Assembly (NCBI GenBank): GCA_024233115.1
Contig: JACKQB010000005.1
Coordinates: 372,001 to 436,000, forward strand
From: Akkermansiaceae bacterium
GTDB taxonomy: Bacteria; Verrucomicrobiota; Verrucomicrobiia; Verrucomicrobiales; Akkermansiaceae
Reading direction: 5' to 3'
DNA: 64,000 bases
Shown here: one piece after another, positions 25,996 through 33,984 of the stretch
How positions within the stretch are numbered: the first letter of the stretch is position 1
Layout: each line of letters opens with the position of its first letter
Translations under genes and position numbers: made by a program
The notes under the pieces: model-generated
What the model was told of the DNA's origin: nothing
The model's input: only the letters and a program-made list of their open reading frames with translations
The model's database searches: none

Positions 25996-27792
25996 TTATG
26001 CCTTGGCCTCGCCGATGTGTTTTCTGTGGGCGAGAAAGCCGTAGATGGCGATGGCGACAAAGCAGATCAAGGGCAGCACGAAGGATACCCGTGTGCTTGA
26101 GAGCGTCATGGAGCCGAATTCGAAGGCGTCCTTGTCCATGATGGAGGCTTGGAGGGGAGGCATCAGACAGCCGCCACCGATAGCCATGATCAGTCCGGCG
26201 GCACCGAGCTTGGCGTCGTCACCCAGGCCATCGAGGGCGATACCGTAAATGGTGGGGAACATCAGTGACATACAGGCTGAGACCCCGATCAGGCAGTAGA
26301 GGCCGGGCATGCCCTTGATAAAGATCAGGCCGAGAACCAAGGCGCCGCCGCCGACCGCAAGTGCGGAGAGAAGTCCGCCCGGGCTGACATACTTGAGCAG
26401 GAATGTACAGATGAAGCGGCTGCTTACAAAGATGATCATGGCAACGATGTTATAGCCCTGGGCGGTTGATGCCCGCATACCGAGTTCGTTGCCGGCGTAT
26501 TGGATGATAAAGGTCCAGATCATGATCTGCGCGCCGACGTAGAATGCCTGGGCGATGACACCTCCGACGTAGTTGGAGTTCTTGAACAGACGGCCCAGCG
26601 TGGCGCCGAGGTGCAGGGACTTGTCATCTTCGCCCTGGGCTTCGGGCAGCTTCTTAAAGAGGAAAATGAAAAAGAAGATGGCGACCACAATACCAATGGC
26701 GAAATACGGCCCTTGCAGCACGTCCAGATCGGCTTTCTGAATGCTTGTCCATTGGGAGGGATCGGTTTTGGAAATCAGCGTGCGCGCTTGCTCCTCATCG
26801 GGCGAGCCGTCAAGCACGGGGCTTTGCTCCCAGTTGACCTCCTTGTTTTTACTGATCTTGGTGGAGATGTTCTTCCTTTGTTTGTCCGTGAGGCTGGTAT
26901 CAAGCGACTGCTTCTGGATGAGGGTCCACTTTTCAGCATCCGTGGTTTGGGTGTCGGAGGTAATGGCGAGGACTTTGCCCAGACGCTGGTGGTCGGCTTG
27001 GATGAGCGCCAGCGTTTCGGTCCAGTTGACGGCGGTCTTTTCCTCCAGGGATTTTTCGATGCCCGCCTTGGCTTTGCCGCCAACCCAGCTACCCAGTCCG
27101 AGTTCCTGGATTTTTGTCCATTTGACCGCATCGAGAGACATGCTGTCAGGGTTGAGTTTTTTGTTGGAGATGGAGATCTTGCTTTTATCGGATGTTTGGC
27201 TGACCTCGGAAATAAGCTTGTGCGCCTCGGCGGAGACAACCGGCGCCAGCTCGGGGTCGTGGATGACGGATGTCAGGTTGGAGAGGATGAAGACCATCGC
27301 GACAAACATCCCGCAGATCGAGCCCATGGGGTTGAACGACTGGGCGAGGTTGAGCCGACGCGTCGCTGTTTCCTGGGACCCCATGGACAGGATGTAGGGG
27401 TTGGCGGTGGTCTCAAGGAAAGACAGACCACAGGTCATGGTGAAGTAGGCTAACAGGAATGCCCAGAATGCCATCATCTGGCCCGCGATCGGGAAAAAGA
27501 GGGCCGAGACGGCGTACAGCGCCAAACCTACCAGGATGCCTTTTTTATAGGAATACTTCTTGATGAACAGCGCGGCCGGGATGGCCATGAAGCAGTAACC
27601 ACCGTAAAAAGCCGCCTGCACAAGCGAGCTTTCGAAGTTGGTGATCAGCAGGATTTTTTTAAACGCCGCCACCATCGGGTTGGTGATGTCATTGGCAAAT
27701 CCCCAGAGTGGAAAAAGAATGGTTACCAGAACAAATGGAATAAGATGCTTTTTTGAGACGACTTGCGGTTTGGATGGGTGCGGGTCTGACAT
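25996..27792 (-). CDS. Sugar MFS permease, FucP-like, with a long repeat-bearing loop
   Basis: This 598-residue protein is a proton-coupled sugar importer of the fucose permease type. The first half includes NDITNPMVAAFKK, LETTANPYILSMG and RRLNLAQSFNPMGS; the second half resumes at about residue 359 (GPYFAIGIVVAIF). FucP itself is about 440 residues. The excess is a hydrophilic stretch at about 175-358 between predicted helices 5 and 6, so probably periplasmic. It contains a tandem repeat: KWTKIQELGL at 224, KWTLIQKQSL at 288 and QWTSIQKADL at 347, with VNW motifs at 255 and 319. It is the last gene of the leftward operon, and L-fucose or L-rhamnose is the likely substrate. Confidence 0.85.
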   Translation of the reverse strand: MSDPHPSKPQVVSKKHLIPFVLVTILFPLWGFANDITNPMVAAFKKILLITNFESSLVQAAFYGGYCFMAIPAALFIKKYSYKKGILVGLALYAVSALFFPIAGQMMAFWAFLLAYFTMTCGLSFLETTANPYILSMGSQETATRRLNLAQSFNPMGSICGMFVAMVFILSNLTSVIHDPELAPVVSAEAHKLISEVSQTSDKSKISISNKKLNPDSMSLDAVKWTKIQELGLGSWVGGKAKAGIEKSLEEKTAVNWTETLALIQADHQRLGKVLAITSDTQTTDAEKWTLIQKQSLDTSLTDKQRKNISTKISKNKEVNWEQSPVLDGSPDEEQARTLISKTDPSQWTSIQKADLDVLQGPYFAIGIVVAIFFFIFLFKKLPEAQGEDDKSLHLGATLGRLFKNSNYVGGVIAQAFYVGAQIMIWTFIIQYAGNELGMRASTAQGYNIVAMIIFVSSRFICTFLLKYVSPGGLLSALAVGGGALVLGLIFIKGMPGLYCLIGVSACMSLMFPTIYGIALDGLGDDAKLGAAGLIMAIGGGCLMPPLQASIMDKDAFEFGSMTLSSTRVSFVLPLICFVAIAIYGFLAHRKHIGEAKA

Positions 27793-27906
27793 GTTGATAG
27801 GTGTGTTATAGGGTGTAGTTTTCTAGGTGGAAAACAAGACTCCGTCAATCTGCGAAACAGATGACGGAGCCGGTGATGGTTCAGGGCAATGTGGCGAATG
27901 GGTTCA

Positions 27907-28836
27907 TCAGGCGTTGGCAACATTCTTGAGCATCTCCTTGAGGGCGCGGGCAGAGGCTTGCAGACCTTGTTTTTCCTTCGGCCAGAGTTCGATCTGGATG
28001 TGCTTCTCGGCGCCGCCCTTACCGACGATGGTCGGCACGCTGAGGCAGACGTCCTTGATGCCGTAGCAGCCGGTCTGCAGGCTGGAGACGGGCAGCAGTT
28101 GCTTCTTGTCGAGAGCGATGGCGTGTACGGTCTCGGCGATGGTGGCACCGACGGCCCAGCCTGCTCCGCCTTTGCGGGAGATGACCTCGGCACCGGATTT
28201 CTTGGTGCGTTCGAAGACCTGGCGCTGGTAGTTGGCGTCACAGCCTTTGACACCTGAGAGTGGCAGGCCGCCGACGGTGGCGGACGACCAGACAGGGATC
28301 ATCGAGTCGCCGTGCTCGCCGAGGATGAGGGCTTTCACCTGCGTTGGCGCGAGGTCGAGGTCGTTGGCGATCAGCGAGCGGAAACGGGCGGTGTCGAGCA
28401 TGGTGCCGAGCCCGATGACCTGGGCGGAGGGCAGCCCGAGGAAACTCACCGCGAGGTGGGTCAGGATGTCGACGGGGTTGGAGACAACGAGCACCTTGGC
28501 GCAGGGTTTCATGCCGGCGGTCTTGATGCTGTTGAGAATCTGGGAAAAGAGACCGACGTTGCGGTTGATCAGGTCGAGACGGCTTTCATCCGGCTTGCGG
28601 CGAAGGCCGGCGGTGATGACAAAGATGTCCGAGTCGGCGGCGCGGCTGTAGTCGCCTGCGTAGATGCGCTGGTCGTGAAGACAGGAGGCGCCGTGGAGCA
28701 GGTCGAGTGCCTCGCCGTCGGCAAGGTCCTTGTTAGCGTCGAGGATCTGGATTTCGGAAACGATGCCTGCACACTGGAGGCAGATCGCTGCATTGGAGCC
28801 TACGCGGCCACCGCCGCCGATAATGGTTACTTTCAT
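27907..28836 (-). CDS. Lactate/malate dehydrogenase-family protein of the microcompartment
   Basis: This 309-residue NAD-dependent 2-hydroxyacid dehydrogenase begins at the ATG at 28836, directly before the Rossmann motif IIGGGGRVGSN. VVSNPVDILTHL and the catalytic-His block LGEHGDSMIPVW are conserved. In the substrate loop, GLRRKPDESR has Arg where lactate dehydrogenases usually have Gln, so simple lactate specificity is doubtful. In Planctomycetes/Verrucomicrobia microcompartment loci such a gene is standard, and its inferred role is to regenerate NAD+ for the aldehyde dehydrogenase. No encapsulation peptide is visible. The leader reads CTAACAAACGCAACACT. Confidence 0.85.
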   Translation of the reverse strand: MKVTIIGGGGRVGSNAAICLQCAGIVSEIQILDANKDLADGEALDLLHGASCLHDQRIYAGDYSRAADSDIFVITAGLRRKPDESRLDLINRNVGLFSQILNSIKTAGMKPCAKVLVVSNPVDILTHLAVSFLGLPSAQVIGLGTMLDTARFRSLIANDLDLAPTQVKALILGEHGDSMIPVWSSATVGGLPLSGVKGCDANYQRQVFERTKKSGAEVISRKGGAGWAVGATIAETVHAIALDKKQLLPVSSLQTGCYGIKDVCLSVPTIVGKGGAEKHIQIELWPKEKQGLQASARALKEMLKNVANA

Positions 28837-28879
28837 AGTGTTGCGTTTGTTAGATTGAACTGGATGATTGGGGCTGAGA

Positions 28880-29839
28880 TTACAAGGAGACGCCGGGCTT
28901 GAAGTTTGAGTTGTCACAAACCATGCATTCACCGAGGCCGTCGCGGTGATCGTCCATGCCCAGGCTCTTGCGGATGTCGATCAGGTCCTGGCCCTGTTTC
29001 CCCGTCATGGTAAGCAGCTTACCGCGGTTGATTTGCGCCGCTACCGTGACAGTGTGGCAGAGAGCCTCGCAGTTTTCCATGCGCCAGTAGGCTTCCTCGA
29101 CATGGGCACCCCAGGTGATGACACCGTGGTTGAGCATCAGCACACACATGTGGTTGACACCCGTTTCACCCACGATGCGGGCAACTTCGGGTGTTCCCGG
29201 AGTATCGTAGGGAGCCATGCCGATTTCGCCCAGAAAGACATCGGCTTCCGGAACCATGCAGAGGGGGGGGCGGACTCCGGCGACGGCGAAGGCGGTGGCG
29301 TGGGTCGGGTGGGCATGGCAGACAGCCTTGCACTTGGGCTGGCGTTTCATGATGGCAAGGTGCGTCATACACTCGCTGGTGCGGGGACGCTTGCCGGCGA
29401 GCTGTTTGGCATCCAGATTGACCAGGCACATGTCCTCGGGTTTCATAAACCCCTTGGAGATCAGGGTCGGGGTGCAGAGCACGAGGTTGTCACCCACGCG
29501 GATGGTGAAGTTGCCGCCGTTGCCATCGGTGTAATCACGTTCCCACATACGCCTCCCGAGGTCGCAGATGCGTTCTTTGAGCACGTGGATTTCAGGTGAG
29601 TAAAAGAAGTCGAGGATTTCACCCGGTGTCCTTGGGTCGCCTCCTGGCGTCCAGACATACTCGTAGTCGGGCAAGACCGGCACTTCAGGAGTGTTAGGTC
29701 TGCTGTGAAGCGGTTTTTCCAATGACTTCAGGTAATCCTTGGCCGACGGGGTCAGAATGACATCATCCGTGAAGCTGCCGGGGGATTTGCCCGACAGGAT
29801 CATGTCTTCAGCCTGTTTGGCGGTGATTACTTTTTTCAT
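28880..29839 (-). CDS. Class II aldolase (fuculose/rhamnulose-1-phosphate type), copy A
   Basis: This 319-residue zinc aldolase is expected to cleave a deoxyketose 1-phosphate to DHAP and L-lactaldehyde. The zinc ligands are in CHAHPTHATAF and MLNHGVITWG, and DGNGGNFTIRVGDNLVL is the phosphate-binding region. The family is about 215 residues long; here some 75 residues are added in front, beginning MKKVITAKQAEDMI and containing ILTPSAKD, and the tail ends ECMVCDNSNFKPG. The front part probably targets the enzyme to the shell. It lies 25 bases after the paralogue copy B and 44 bases before the dehydrogenase gene. Confidence 0.88.
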   Translation of the reverse strand: MKKVITAKQAEDMILSGKSPGSFTDDVILTPSAKDYLKSLEKPLHSRPNTPEVPVLPDYEYVWTPGGDPRTPGEILDFFYSPEIHVLKERICDLGRRMWERDYTDGNGGNFTIRVGDNLVLCTPTLISKGFMKPEDMCLVNLDAKQLAGKRPRTSECMTHLAIMKRQPKCKAVCHAHPTHATAFAVAGVRPPLCMVPEADVFLGEIGMAPYDTPGTPEVARIVGETGVNHMCVLMLNHGVITWGAHVEEAYWRMENCEALCHTVTVAAQINRGKLLTMTGKQGQDLIDIRKSLGMDDHRDGLGECMVCDNSNFKPGVSL

Positions 29840-29863
29840 GGGGTTCTAAAAAAAGGGTGCCTG

Positions 29864-30994
29864 TTAGTTGGATGACTGGTTCATCTGAGCGACGATTTCA
29901 TCGGTGAGTTGTTTGACCAGTGCCTCGGCCTCCGGGTGTAGACGTGAGCCGATGTCCTGGGTGGAGGGGGCGACCTCGCAGACGGTGCCGGGACGGAAAT
30001 CGTTGTTGTCACAGAGTTCGCATTCCTTCATGCCCTCGCGTGGATCCTCCATGCCGATGGAGCGGCGGATCTTGAAGATGTCCTGCATTTTCTCGGCTGA
30101 AATGGTCGGGAGTTTGCCGCCGTTGAGCTGGCTTGCCACCCAGATGGTCTGGCAGGCGGTTTCCATGTTTTCCATTTTCCAGTAGGCGTCTTCCGGATCG
30201 CTTCCCCAGGCCATGACGCCGTGGTTGGCTAACAGGATCGCCGGGTTGTCTTTGCCGACCTTGGCGACGGCATCACAGATTTCCTTGCTGCCGGGGGTGT
30301 GGTATTCGACGAGTTTGATCGCACCGGTAAAGACTTCAACCTCAGAGCAAAGGCAGCTGGGAGGCTCAATGTTGGCAACGGCGAAGGCGGTGGAATAGGG
30401 GGGATGGCCGTGGATGACACTCTTGGCCTTGGGCTGCACCTTCATGATGGCGAGGTGGGTGTTAGCCTCGCTGGTGCGTTTCCGCCAGCCGGCTTTTTGG
30501 TTGCCATCGAGATCGATCAGCGCGATTTCGTCGGCAAGGACCTCGCCTTTGGACCTGAGGGTCGGTGTGCAGAGCACCAGGTTGTCACCAACGCGGACGG
30601 TGATGTTACCTCCGTTGCCATCGACCATGTTGCGTGTCCACATCTTACGCGCGGTGCGGATCATGGCATCCTTGAGCTCCATGATTTCCGGGGAGTAGAA
30701 AAAGCGTTGGATCTCCTCGGGAGTGACGGCATCGGCGCCGGGCTCCCAGTGGTATTCGAGACTCGGGACAATCGGTTCAGGTGGCACAGTCGGCACACCT
30801 GGAGGAAGCGGGGGGAATCGGTCTGCTCCTGACGCCTTGCCGGTTGCAGGTTTTTTTTGCTCCTTGTCTTTGCGGTAGGTGCGGATCTCGTCCTTGGCCG
30901 ATGGGGTGATCACGGCTCCAGCGGGGATGGTATCGAGACAAATGCCTTGTCTGATCATTTCCTGGATGTCTTTTCCGGTGTAAACGTTCTTCAT
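29864..30994 (-). CDS. Class II aldolase (fuculose/rhamnulose-1-phosphate type), copy B
   Basis: This 376-residue paralogue of the following gene has the same layout: a front extension (MKNVYTGKDIQEMIRQG, then VITPSAKD), a Pro-rich linker (PPLPPGVPTVPPEP), the aldolase core (DGNGGNITVRVGDNLVL; IHGHPPYSTAF; LLANHGVMAWG) and the tail ECELCDNNDFRPG. After the CDNN motif it has about 38 further residues that copy A lacks. Zinc ligands are retained, so both copies should be active. Having two suggests separate enzymes for the fucose and rhamnose branches, or a mixed oligomer. It follows the first BMC vertex gene in the operon. Confidence 0.88.
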   Translation of the reverse strand: MKNVYTGKDIQEMIRQGICLDTIPAGAVITPSAKDEIRTYRKDKEQKKPATGKASGADRFPPLPPGVPTVPPEPIVPSLEYHWEPGADAVTPEEIQRFFYSPEIMELKDAMIRTARKMWTRNMVDGNGGNITVRVGDNLVLCTPTLRSKGEVLADEIALIDLDGNQKAGWRKRTSEANTHLAIMKVQPKAKSVIHGHPPYSTAFAVANIEPPSCLCSEVEVFTGAIKLVEYHTPGSKEICDAVAKVGKDNPAILLANHGVMAWGSDPEDAYWKMENMETACQTIWVASQLNGGKLPTISAEKMQDIFKIRRSIGMEDPREGMKECELCDNNDFRPGTVCEVAPSTQDIGSRLHPEAEALVKQLTDEIVAQMNQSSN

Positions 30995-31019
30995 GGTGTG
31001 TAAAATGGTTGGATCGCAG

Positions 31020-31325
31020 TTAGTGGGTGGGTGCTACGTATTTAATGGTATCAAAAATGGCGAGGCTGATGGCGTCGATGGGGGTCGGGTTGTCAAACGG
31101 TGCAGTGGCTTCGGCCCCTTCGACAAAACCGATGATGTCACCTTCGCCTGCACCGATGTTATCGTAGACAACCAGAGAGGGCTGGGCGGTGAGGGAAGGT
31201 TGTGTGTCAAGGCAGCTGTTGAGCTGATCGGTGTCGACCGGGTTGACCATCAGCCAGCGGGCACCACGGAGGGATTCCTCCTGGGTGTGCATGGTGATTT
31301 TTCCGATGACGTGGCCGATGCGCAT
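31020..31325 (-). CDS. BMC vertex (pentamer) protein, EutN/CcmL family, 1
   Basis: This 101-residue shell protein forms the pentamers that cap microcompartment corners. It starts MRIGHVIGKITMHTQEESLRG, contains VVYDNIGAGEGDIIGFVEG, the hallmark loop of the family, and ends AISLAIFDTIKYV. Its leader contains a 28-base block of 7-base units (31333-31360). It lies upstream of aldolase B and downstream of a second vertex gene. Confidence 0.92.
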   Translation of the reverse strand: MRIGHVIGKITMHTQEESLRGARWLMVNPVDTDQLNSCLDTQPSLTAQPSLVVYDNIGAGEGDIIGFVEGAEATAPFDNPTPIDAISLAIFDTIKYVAPTH

Positions 31326-31332
31326 GGTTTGA

Positions 31333-31360
31333 GTTATTCGTTATCTGTTATTCGTTATCA
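31333..31360. repeat. Heptamer-periodic repeat between two vertex genes
   Basis: Four units read GTTATTC, GTTATCT, GTTATTC and GTTATCA. The block ends 8 bases from the start codon of the downstream vertex gene and reaches into the 3' end of the upstream one. Confidence 0.8.
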
Positions 31361-31644
31361 GGTGAGTGCGTCGCTGGAGCGACGGGGGCATCATCGATAA
31401 TGCCCTGGATGAACATGCGGATGGGCGAGTGGTAGTCGTGGACGATGTCGCGGGCGCCGATACCGTCTGTGCTGACAAATACTTTTTGATGCATGCCCGC
31501 GCCGAAGAGGTCGATGGCGATGAAGGGGGTGCCGTTGGGGCCGCCTTGCGCGTCAAGTTGTTGGCAAAGCAGCATCTTGAAGCCGTCCAGCGATGGGTGT
31601 TTCGCGGTGGCAACTGCATTTCCGACTACTTGGGCGTGGAGCAT
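31348..31644 (-). CDS. BMC vertex (pentamer) protein, EutN/CcmL family, 2
   Basis: This 98-residue protein is called from the ATG at 31644 (MLHAQVVGNAVATAKHPS); an in-frame upstream start at 31674 adds ten residues that do not fit the family. FIAIDLFGAGMHQKVFVST replaces the more usual GAGEGD loop, so this vertex protein is divergent and may sit at a specialised position. The C-terminus continues for about 20 residues past the fold (DDAPVAPATHSPDNE), which come from reading through a heptamer repeat. Confidence 0.85.
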   Translation of the reverse strand: MLHAQVVGNAVATAKHPSLDGFKMLLCQQLDAQGGPNGTPFIAIDLFGAGMHQKVFVSTDGIGARDIVHDYHSPIRMFIQGIIDDAPVAPATHSPDNE

Positions 31645-31718
31645 TGGGAATGAATAATTAGAGGAATGAAGCAATGAATGATTGGCCGGTGGCGCTGGCC
31701 GTTTAAGGCGGAGCCGCC

Positions 31719-31753
31719 CACTTGGTATTTGGAGTTTGAAACTTGGAATTTAA
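31719..31753. repeat. Heptamer-periodic repeat after the aldehyde dehydrogenase
   Basis: Five units read CACTTGG, TATTTGG, AGTTTGA, AACTTGG and AATTTAA. This is the inverted form of the blocks at 1318-1345 and 56699-56726, and it overlaps the aldehyde dehydrogenase stop codon. Confidence 0.75.
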
Positions 31754-33231
31754 ATGATCCGCAGATTTTCAACCATGACGCAGCGGCGGATGCGGGTGAA
31801 GGTCTTGGGAGTGGTGATCCCTTCGCCGGTGGAGGTGGCGATGGAGTAGCTGAGGTAGCCTTCACCACCGAGTCCGAGTCCGGCCGTCGATGGTCCGTTT
31901 TTGACAAAGATGGTGGTGTCCATGGTTTTGGCCATGTGCGTCATGTTGTCGACGTTCCGGGAGTGGATCACTGCCGAGTGGCGGTAACCATGCTCGGCTT
32001 GTTTGGCGAGCTCGACACCGGTTTTGAAATCGGGGACCCGTACGATGGGCAGCATCGGCATCATTTGCTCCTTCTGGACGTAGGGGTGGTCGGCGTCGGT
32101 TTCAGCAAAGACGAGGTTGGTGTTTTTGGCGACGCTAAGTCCCGCATGCCCTGCGAGCACTGCGGCATCGACTCCGATGAGGTCGCGGTTCAGCGCGGCC
32201 TGGGCGCAGCCACCGGCACCGTTTTCGATGTTGAAGGCAACCTGGGTGAGCTTTTCCAACTGGCTTGTGTTGAGCCGGACAGCTCCGGCTTTTTCCATGG
32301 CTTGCATGAACGGCTCGAAAACCTGATCTACCACGAAGACGGCTTTTTCACCGATACAGAGCAGGTTGTTATCAAAGGCGGCACCTTCAATGATGCAGCT
32401 GGCGGCCTTGTCGAGATTGGCTGTTTCATCGACGACCACGACCGGGTTGCCCGGGCCGGCGCAGATGGAACGTTTTCCGGATTTCATCGCGGCGTCGACC
32501 ACGGCAGGGCCGCCGGTGATGGCCATGATGGCAATGTTCCCGTTTTTACAAATCTCGTTGAAGCTCTCGATGGTAGGCTCTTCGATGGTGCAGATCAGGT
32601 TGTCGATGCCGAGTTCTTTTTCGATCGCCTGGTTGTAGGCGCGGACAGCCATGGCGGCACTTTTTGCCCCGCCAGGGTGTGGGTTGAAAACAACCGCGTT
32701 ACCTGCGGCAACCATGCTGATGACATTGCCGGACAGGGTGGGCACCGAGTGAGTCACGGGGAGGATGGCACCGATGACTCCGAAGGGCGCGAATTCCTCC
32801 AGCGTGATACCGCCGTCACCACTCATGGCGTCGGGGCGAAGCCACTCGACCCCGGGGACGTCCTTGACGATCTGGAGTTTGGCGATCTTGTGGTCGAGCC
32901 GACCGATCTTGGTTTCCTCCATTTCGAACTTACCCCATGCCTCGGCGTTGGATACGCAGAGATTCTTGACGATCTCGATAACGCGCCGACGTCCTCCGAC
33001 ACCTAGTTCCTGAAGTTGGAGGAAGGCTTTGTGGGCGGCGTCGGCAGCGTCGGAGACTTCCTTGAAAACGCCATGTTTGCCACGGGCGCCAGATGCCTTG
33101 GTGGTGGTGGTTGGGGCGGCGGGAGAGGGTGCGGGTGTTGGTGCAGGGGTCGGGGCAGCGGTATTGCTGTTCAACTTCCTGAGCACGTTCTCCACCACGT
33201 TGCGGAGTGTATCTTGATCGATGGTATTCAC
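31750..33231 (-). CDS. CoA-acylating aldehyde dehydrogenase (PduP/EutE type) of the microcompartment
   Basis: This 493-residue enzyme oxidises an aldehyde, here presumably L-lactaldehyde, to the acyl-CoA with NAD+. Residues 1-21 (TIDQDTLRNVVENVLRKLN) form an amphipathic encapsulation peptide, followed by a Pro/Ala/Thr linker (about 23-45), the usual way of anchoring cargo to the shell. The catalytic domain includes FNPHPGGAKSAA and FDNNLLCIGEKAVF, whose Cys is the nucleophile. The sequence resembles the PduP/EutE group rather than CoA-independent enzymes. It sits between vertex genes 2 and 3, and its acyl-CoA product would pass to PduL. Confidence 0.92.
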   Translation of the reverse strand: MNTIDQDTLRNVVENVLRKLNSNTAAPTPAPTPAPSPAAPTTTTKASGARGKHGVFKEVSDAADAAHKAFLQLQELGVGGRRRVIEIVKNLCVSNAEAWGKFEMEETKIGRLDHKIAKLQIVKDVPGVEWLRPDAMSGDGGITLEEFAPFGVIGAILPVTHSVPTLSGNVISMVAAGNAVVFNPHPGGAKSAAMAVRAYNQAIEKELGIDNLICTIEEPTIESFNEICKNGNIAIMAITGGPAVVDAAMKSGKRSICAGPGNPVVVVDETANLDKAASCIIEGAAFDNNLLCIGEKAVFVVDQVFEPFMQAMEKAGAVRLNTSQLEKLTQVAFNIENGAGGCAQAALNRDLIGVDAAVLAGHAGLSVAKNTNLVFAETDADHPYVQKEQMMPMLPIVRVPDFKTGVELAKQAEHGYRHSAVIHSRNVDNMTHMAKTMDTTIFVKNGPSTAGLGLGGEGYLSYSIATSTGEGITTPKTFTRIRRCVMVENLRII

Positions 33232-33245
33232 AGTTCGAGGATGAG

Positions 33246-33554
33246 TTAGTTACTCTTGTAGATTTTTTTGCCGAGTACATCGACGGTGTCGACGATGGCC
33301 ACGACGGCGGCATCCACAGGAAGCGCCTTGAGTCCGGCAGCCTGTCTGGCGGAGCTGCCCTGGCAGAACATCACCAGATCACCCTCGCCGGCACCGACGT
33401 TATCGACGGCAACGATGGTGTTGCTGCCGTTACGGAATGCGGCCGGGTTTTTTTCGTCCACAAGCTGTGGGCGTAGCAGCAGGAGCTTTTTCCCCTGCAT
33501 ACTGTCGTCTTTCTTGGTGGCGACGATCTGACCGATGACTTCTGCGAGAAACAT
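33246..33554 (-). CDS. BMC vertex (pentamer) protein, EutN/CcmL family, 3
   Basis: This 102-residue protein begins MFLAEVIGQIVATKKDDSMQG, has VAVDNVGAGEGDLVMFCQGSSAR, the canonical pentamer loop, and ends VVAIVDTVDVLGKK. It is the most typical of the three vertex proteins here. It precedes the aldehyde dehydrogenase gene by 14 bases. Its leader (AATCAATCATCCAACCACC) is A/C-rich with no Shine-Dalgarno sequence. Confidence 0.93.
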   Translation of the reverse strand: MFLAEVIGQIVATKKDDSMQGKKLLLLRPQLVDEKNPAAFRNGSNTIVAVDNVGAGEGDLVMFCQGSSARQAAGLKALPVDAAVVAIVDTVDVLGKKIYKSN

Positions 33555-33638
33555 GGTGCTGACTTGGTGGTTGGATGATTGATTGGGGAAGTTAATGTCT
33601 ACCGGTGCTTCAGAATGGATCCGGGCACCGGGGAAACA

Positions 33639-33932
33639 TTACTTCTTAGCGGCTGCCTTCTTGGGGAGGATGGCAGAGGTGGAAGCGTCAGGGCGTGCGA
33701 TGACGTGTGCGCTGATGACTTCACCGACTTGTGCGGTGGCTGCTGCTCCGGCGTCGATGGCTGCCTTGACGGCGGCGACGTCACCTTCGACAACGACGTT
33801 GCACATGGCACTTCCGATCTGGCGCATAGGCCCGACGAGAGTGACGTTAGCGGACTTGAGCATTGCGTCAGTTCCGTTGACAAGGCCTACGAGGCCGCGA
33901 GTTTCTAGTATTCCGATTGCTTGTTTAGCCAT
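33639..33932 (-). CDS. BMC hexamer shell protein, 1 (Lys-rich tail)
   Basis: This 97-residue BMC-H protein forms hexameric facets. GILETRGLVGLVNGTDAMLKSA and VVVEGDVAAVKAAIDAGAAA are the family signatures. After the fold, about 20 residues remain (VISAHVIARPDASTSA, then ILPKKAAAKK), ending in a basic tail that the two other hexamer proteins lack. The leader reads CAACCAACCCAACAATACC with no Shine-Dalgarno sequence. Confidence 0.95.
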   Translation of the reverse strand: MAKQAIGILETRGLVGLVNGTDAMLKSANVTLVGPMRQIGSAMCNVVVEGDVAAVKAAIDAGAAATAQVGEVISAHVIARPDASTSAILPKKAAAKK

Positions 33933-33984
33933 GGTATTGTTGGGTTGGTTGGTGGTTGATTGGTTGATGGGAGAGTCGGGAAAA

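Noticed and set aside
26500..27453. A 317-residue plus-strand frame inside the permease gene
   Set aside because: It is the antisense shadow of the GC-rich permease gene, which has clear family motifs; the shadow has none.
31678..33006. A 442-residue plus-strand frame over the aldehyde dehydrogenase
   Set aside because: Antisense shadow with no start signal and no recognisable domain; the dehydrogenase on the other strand is certain.
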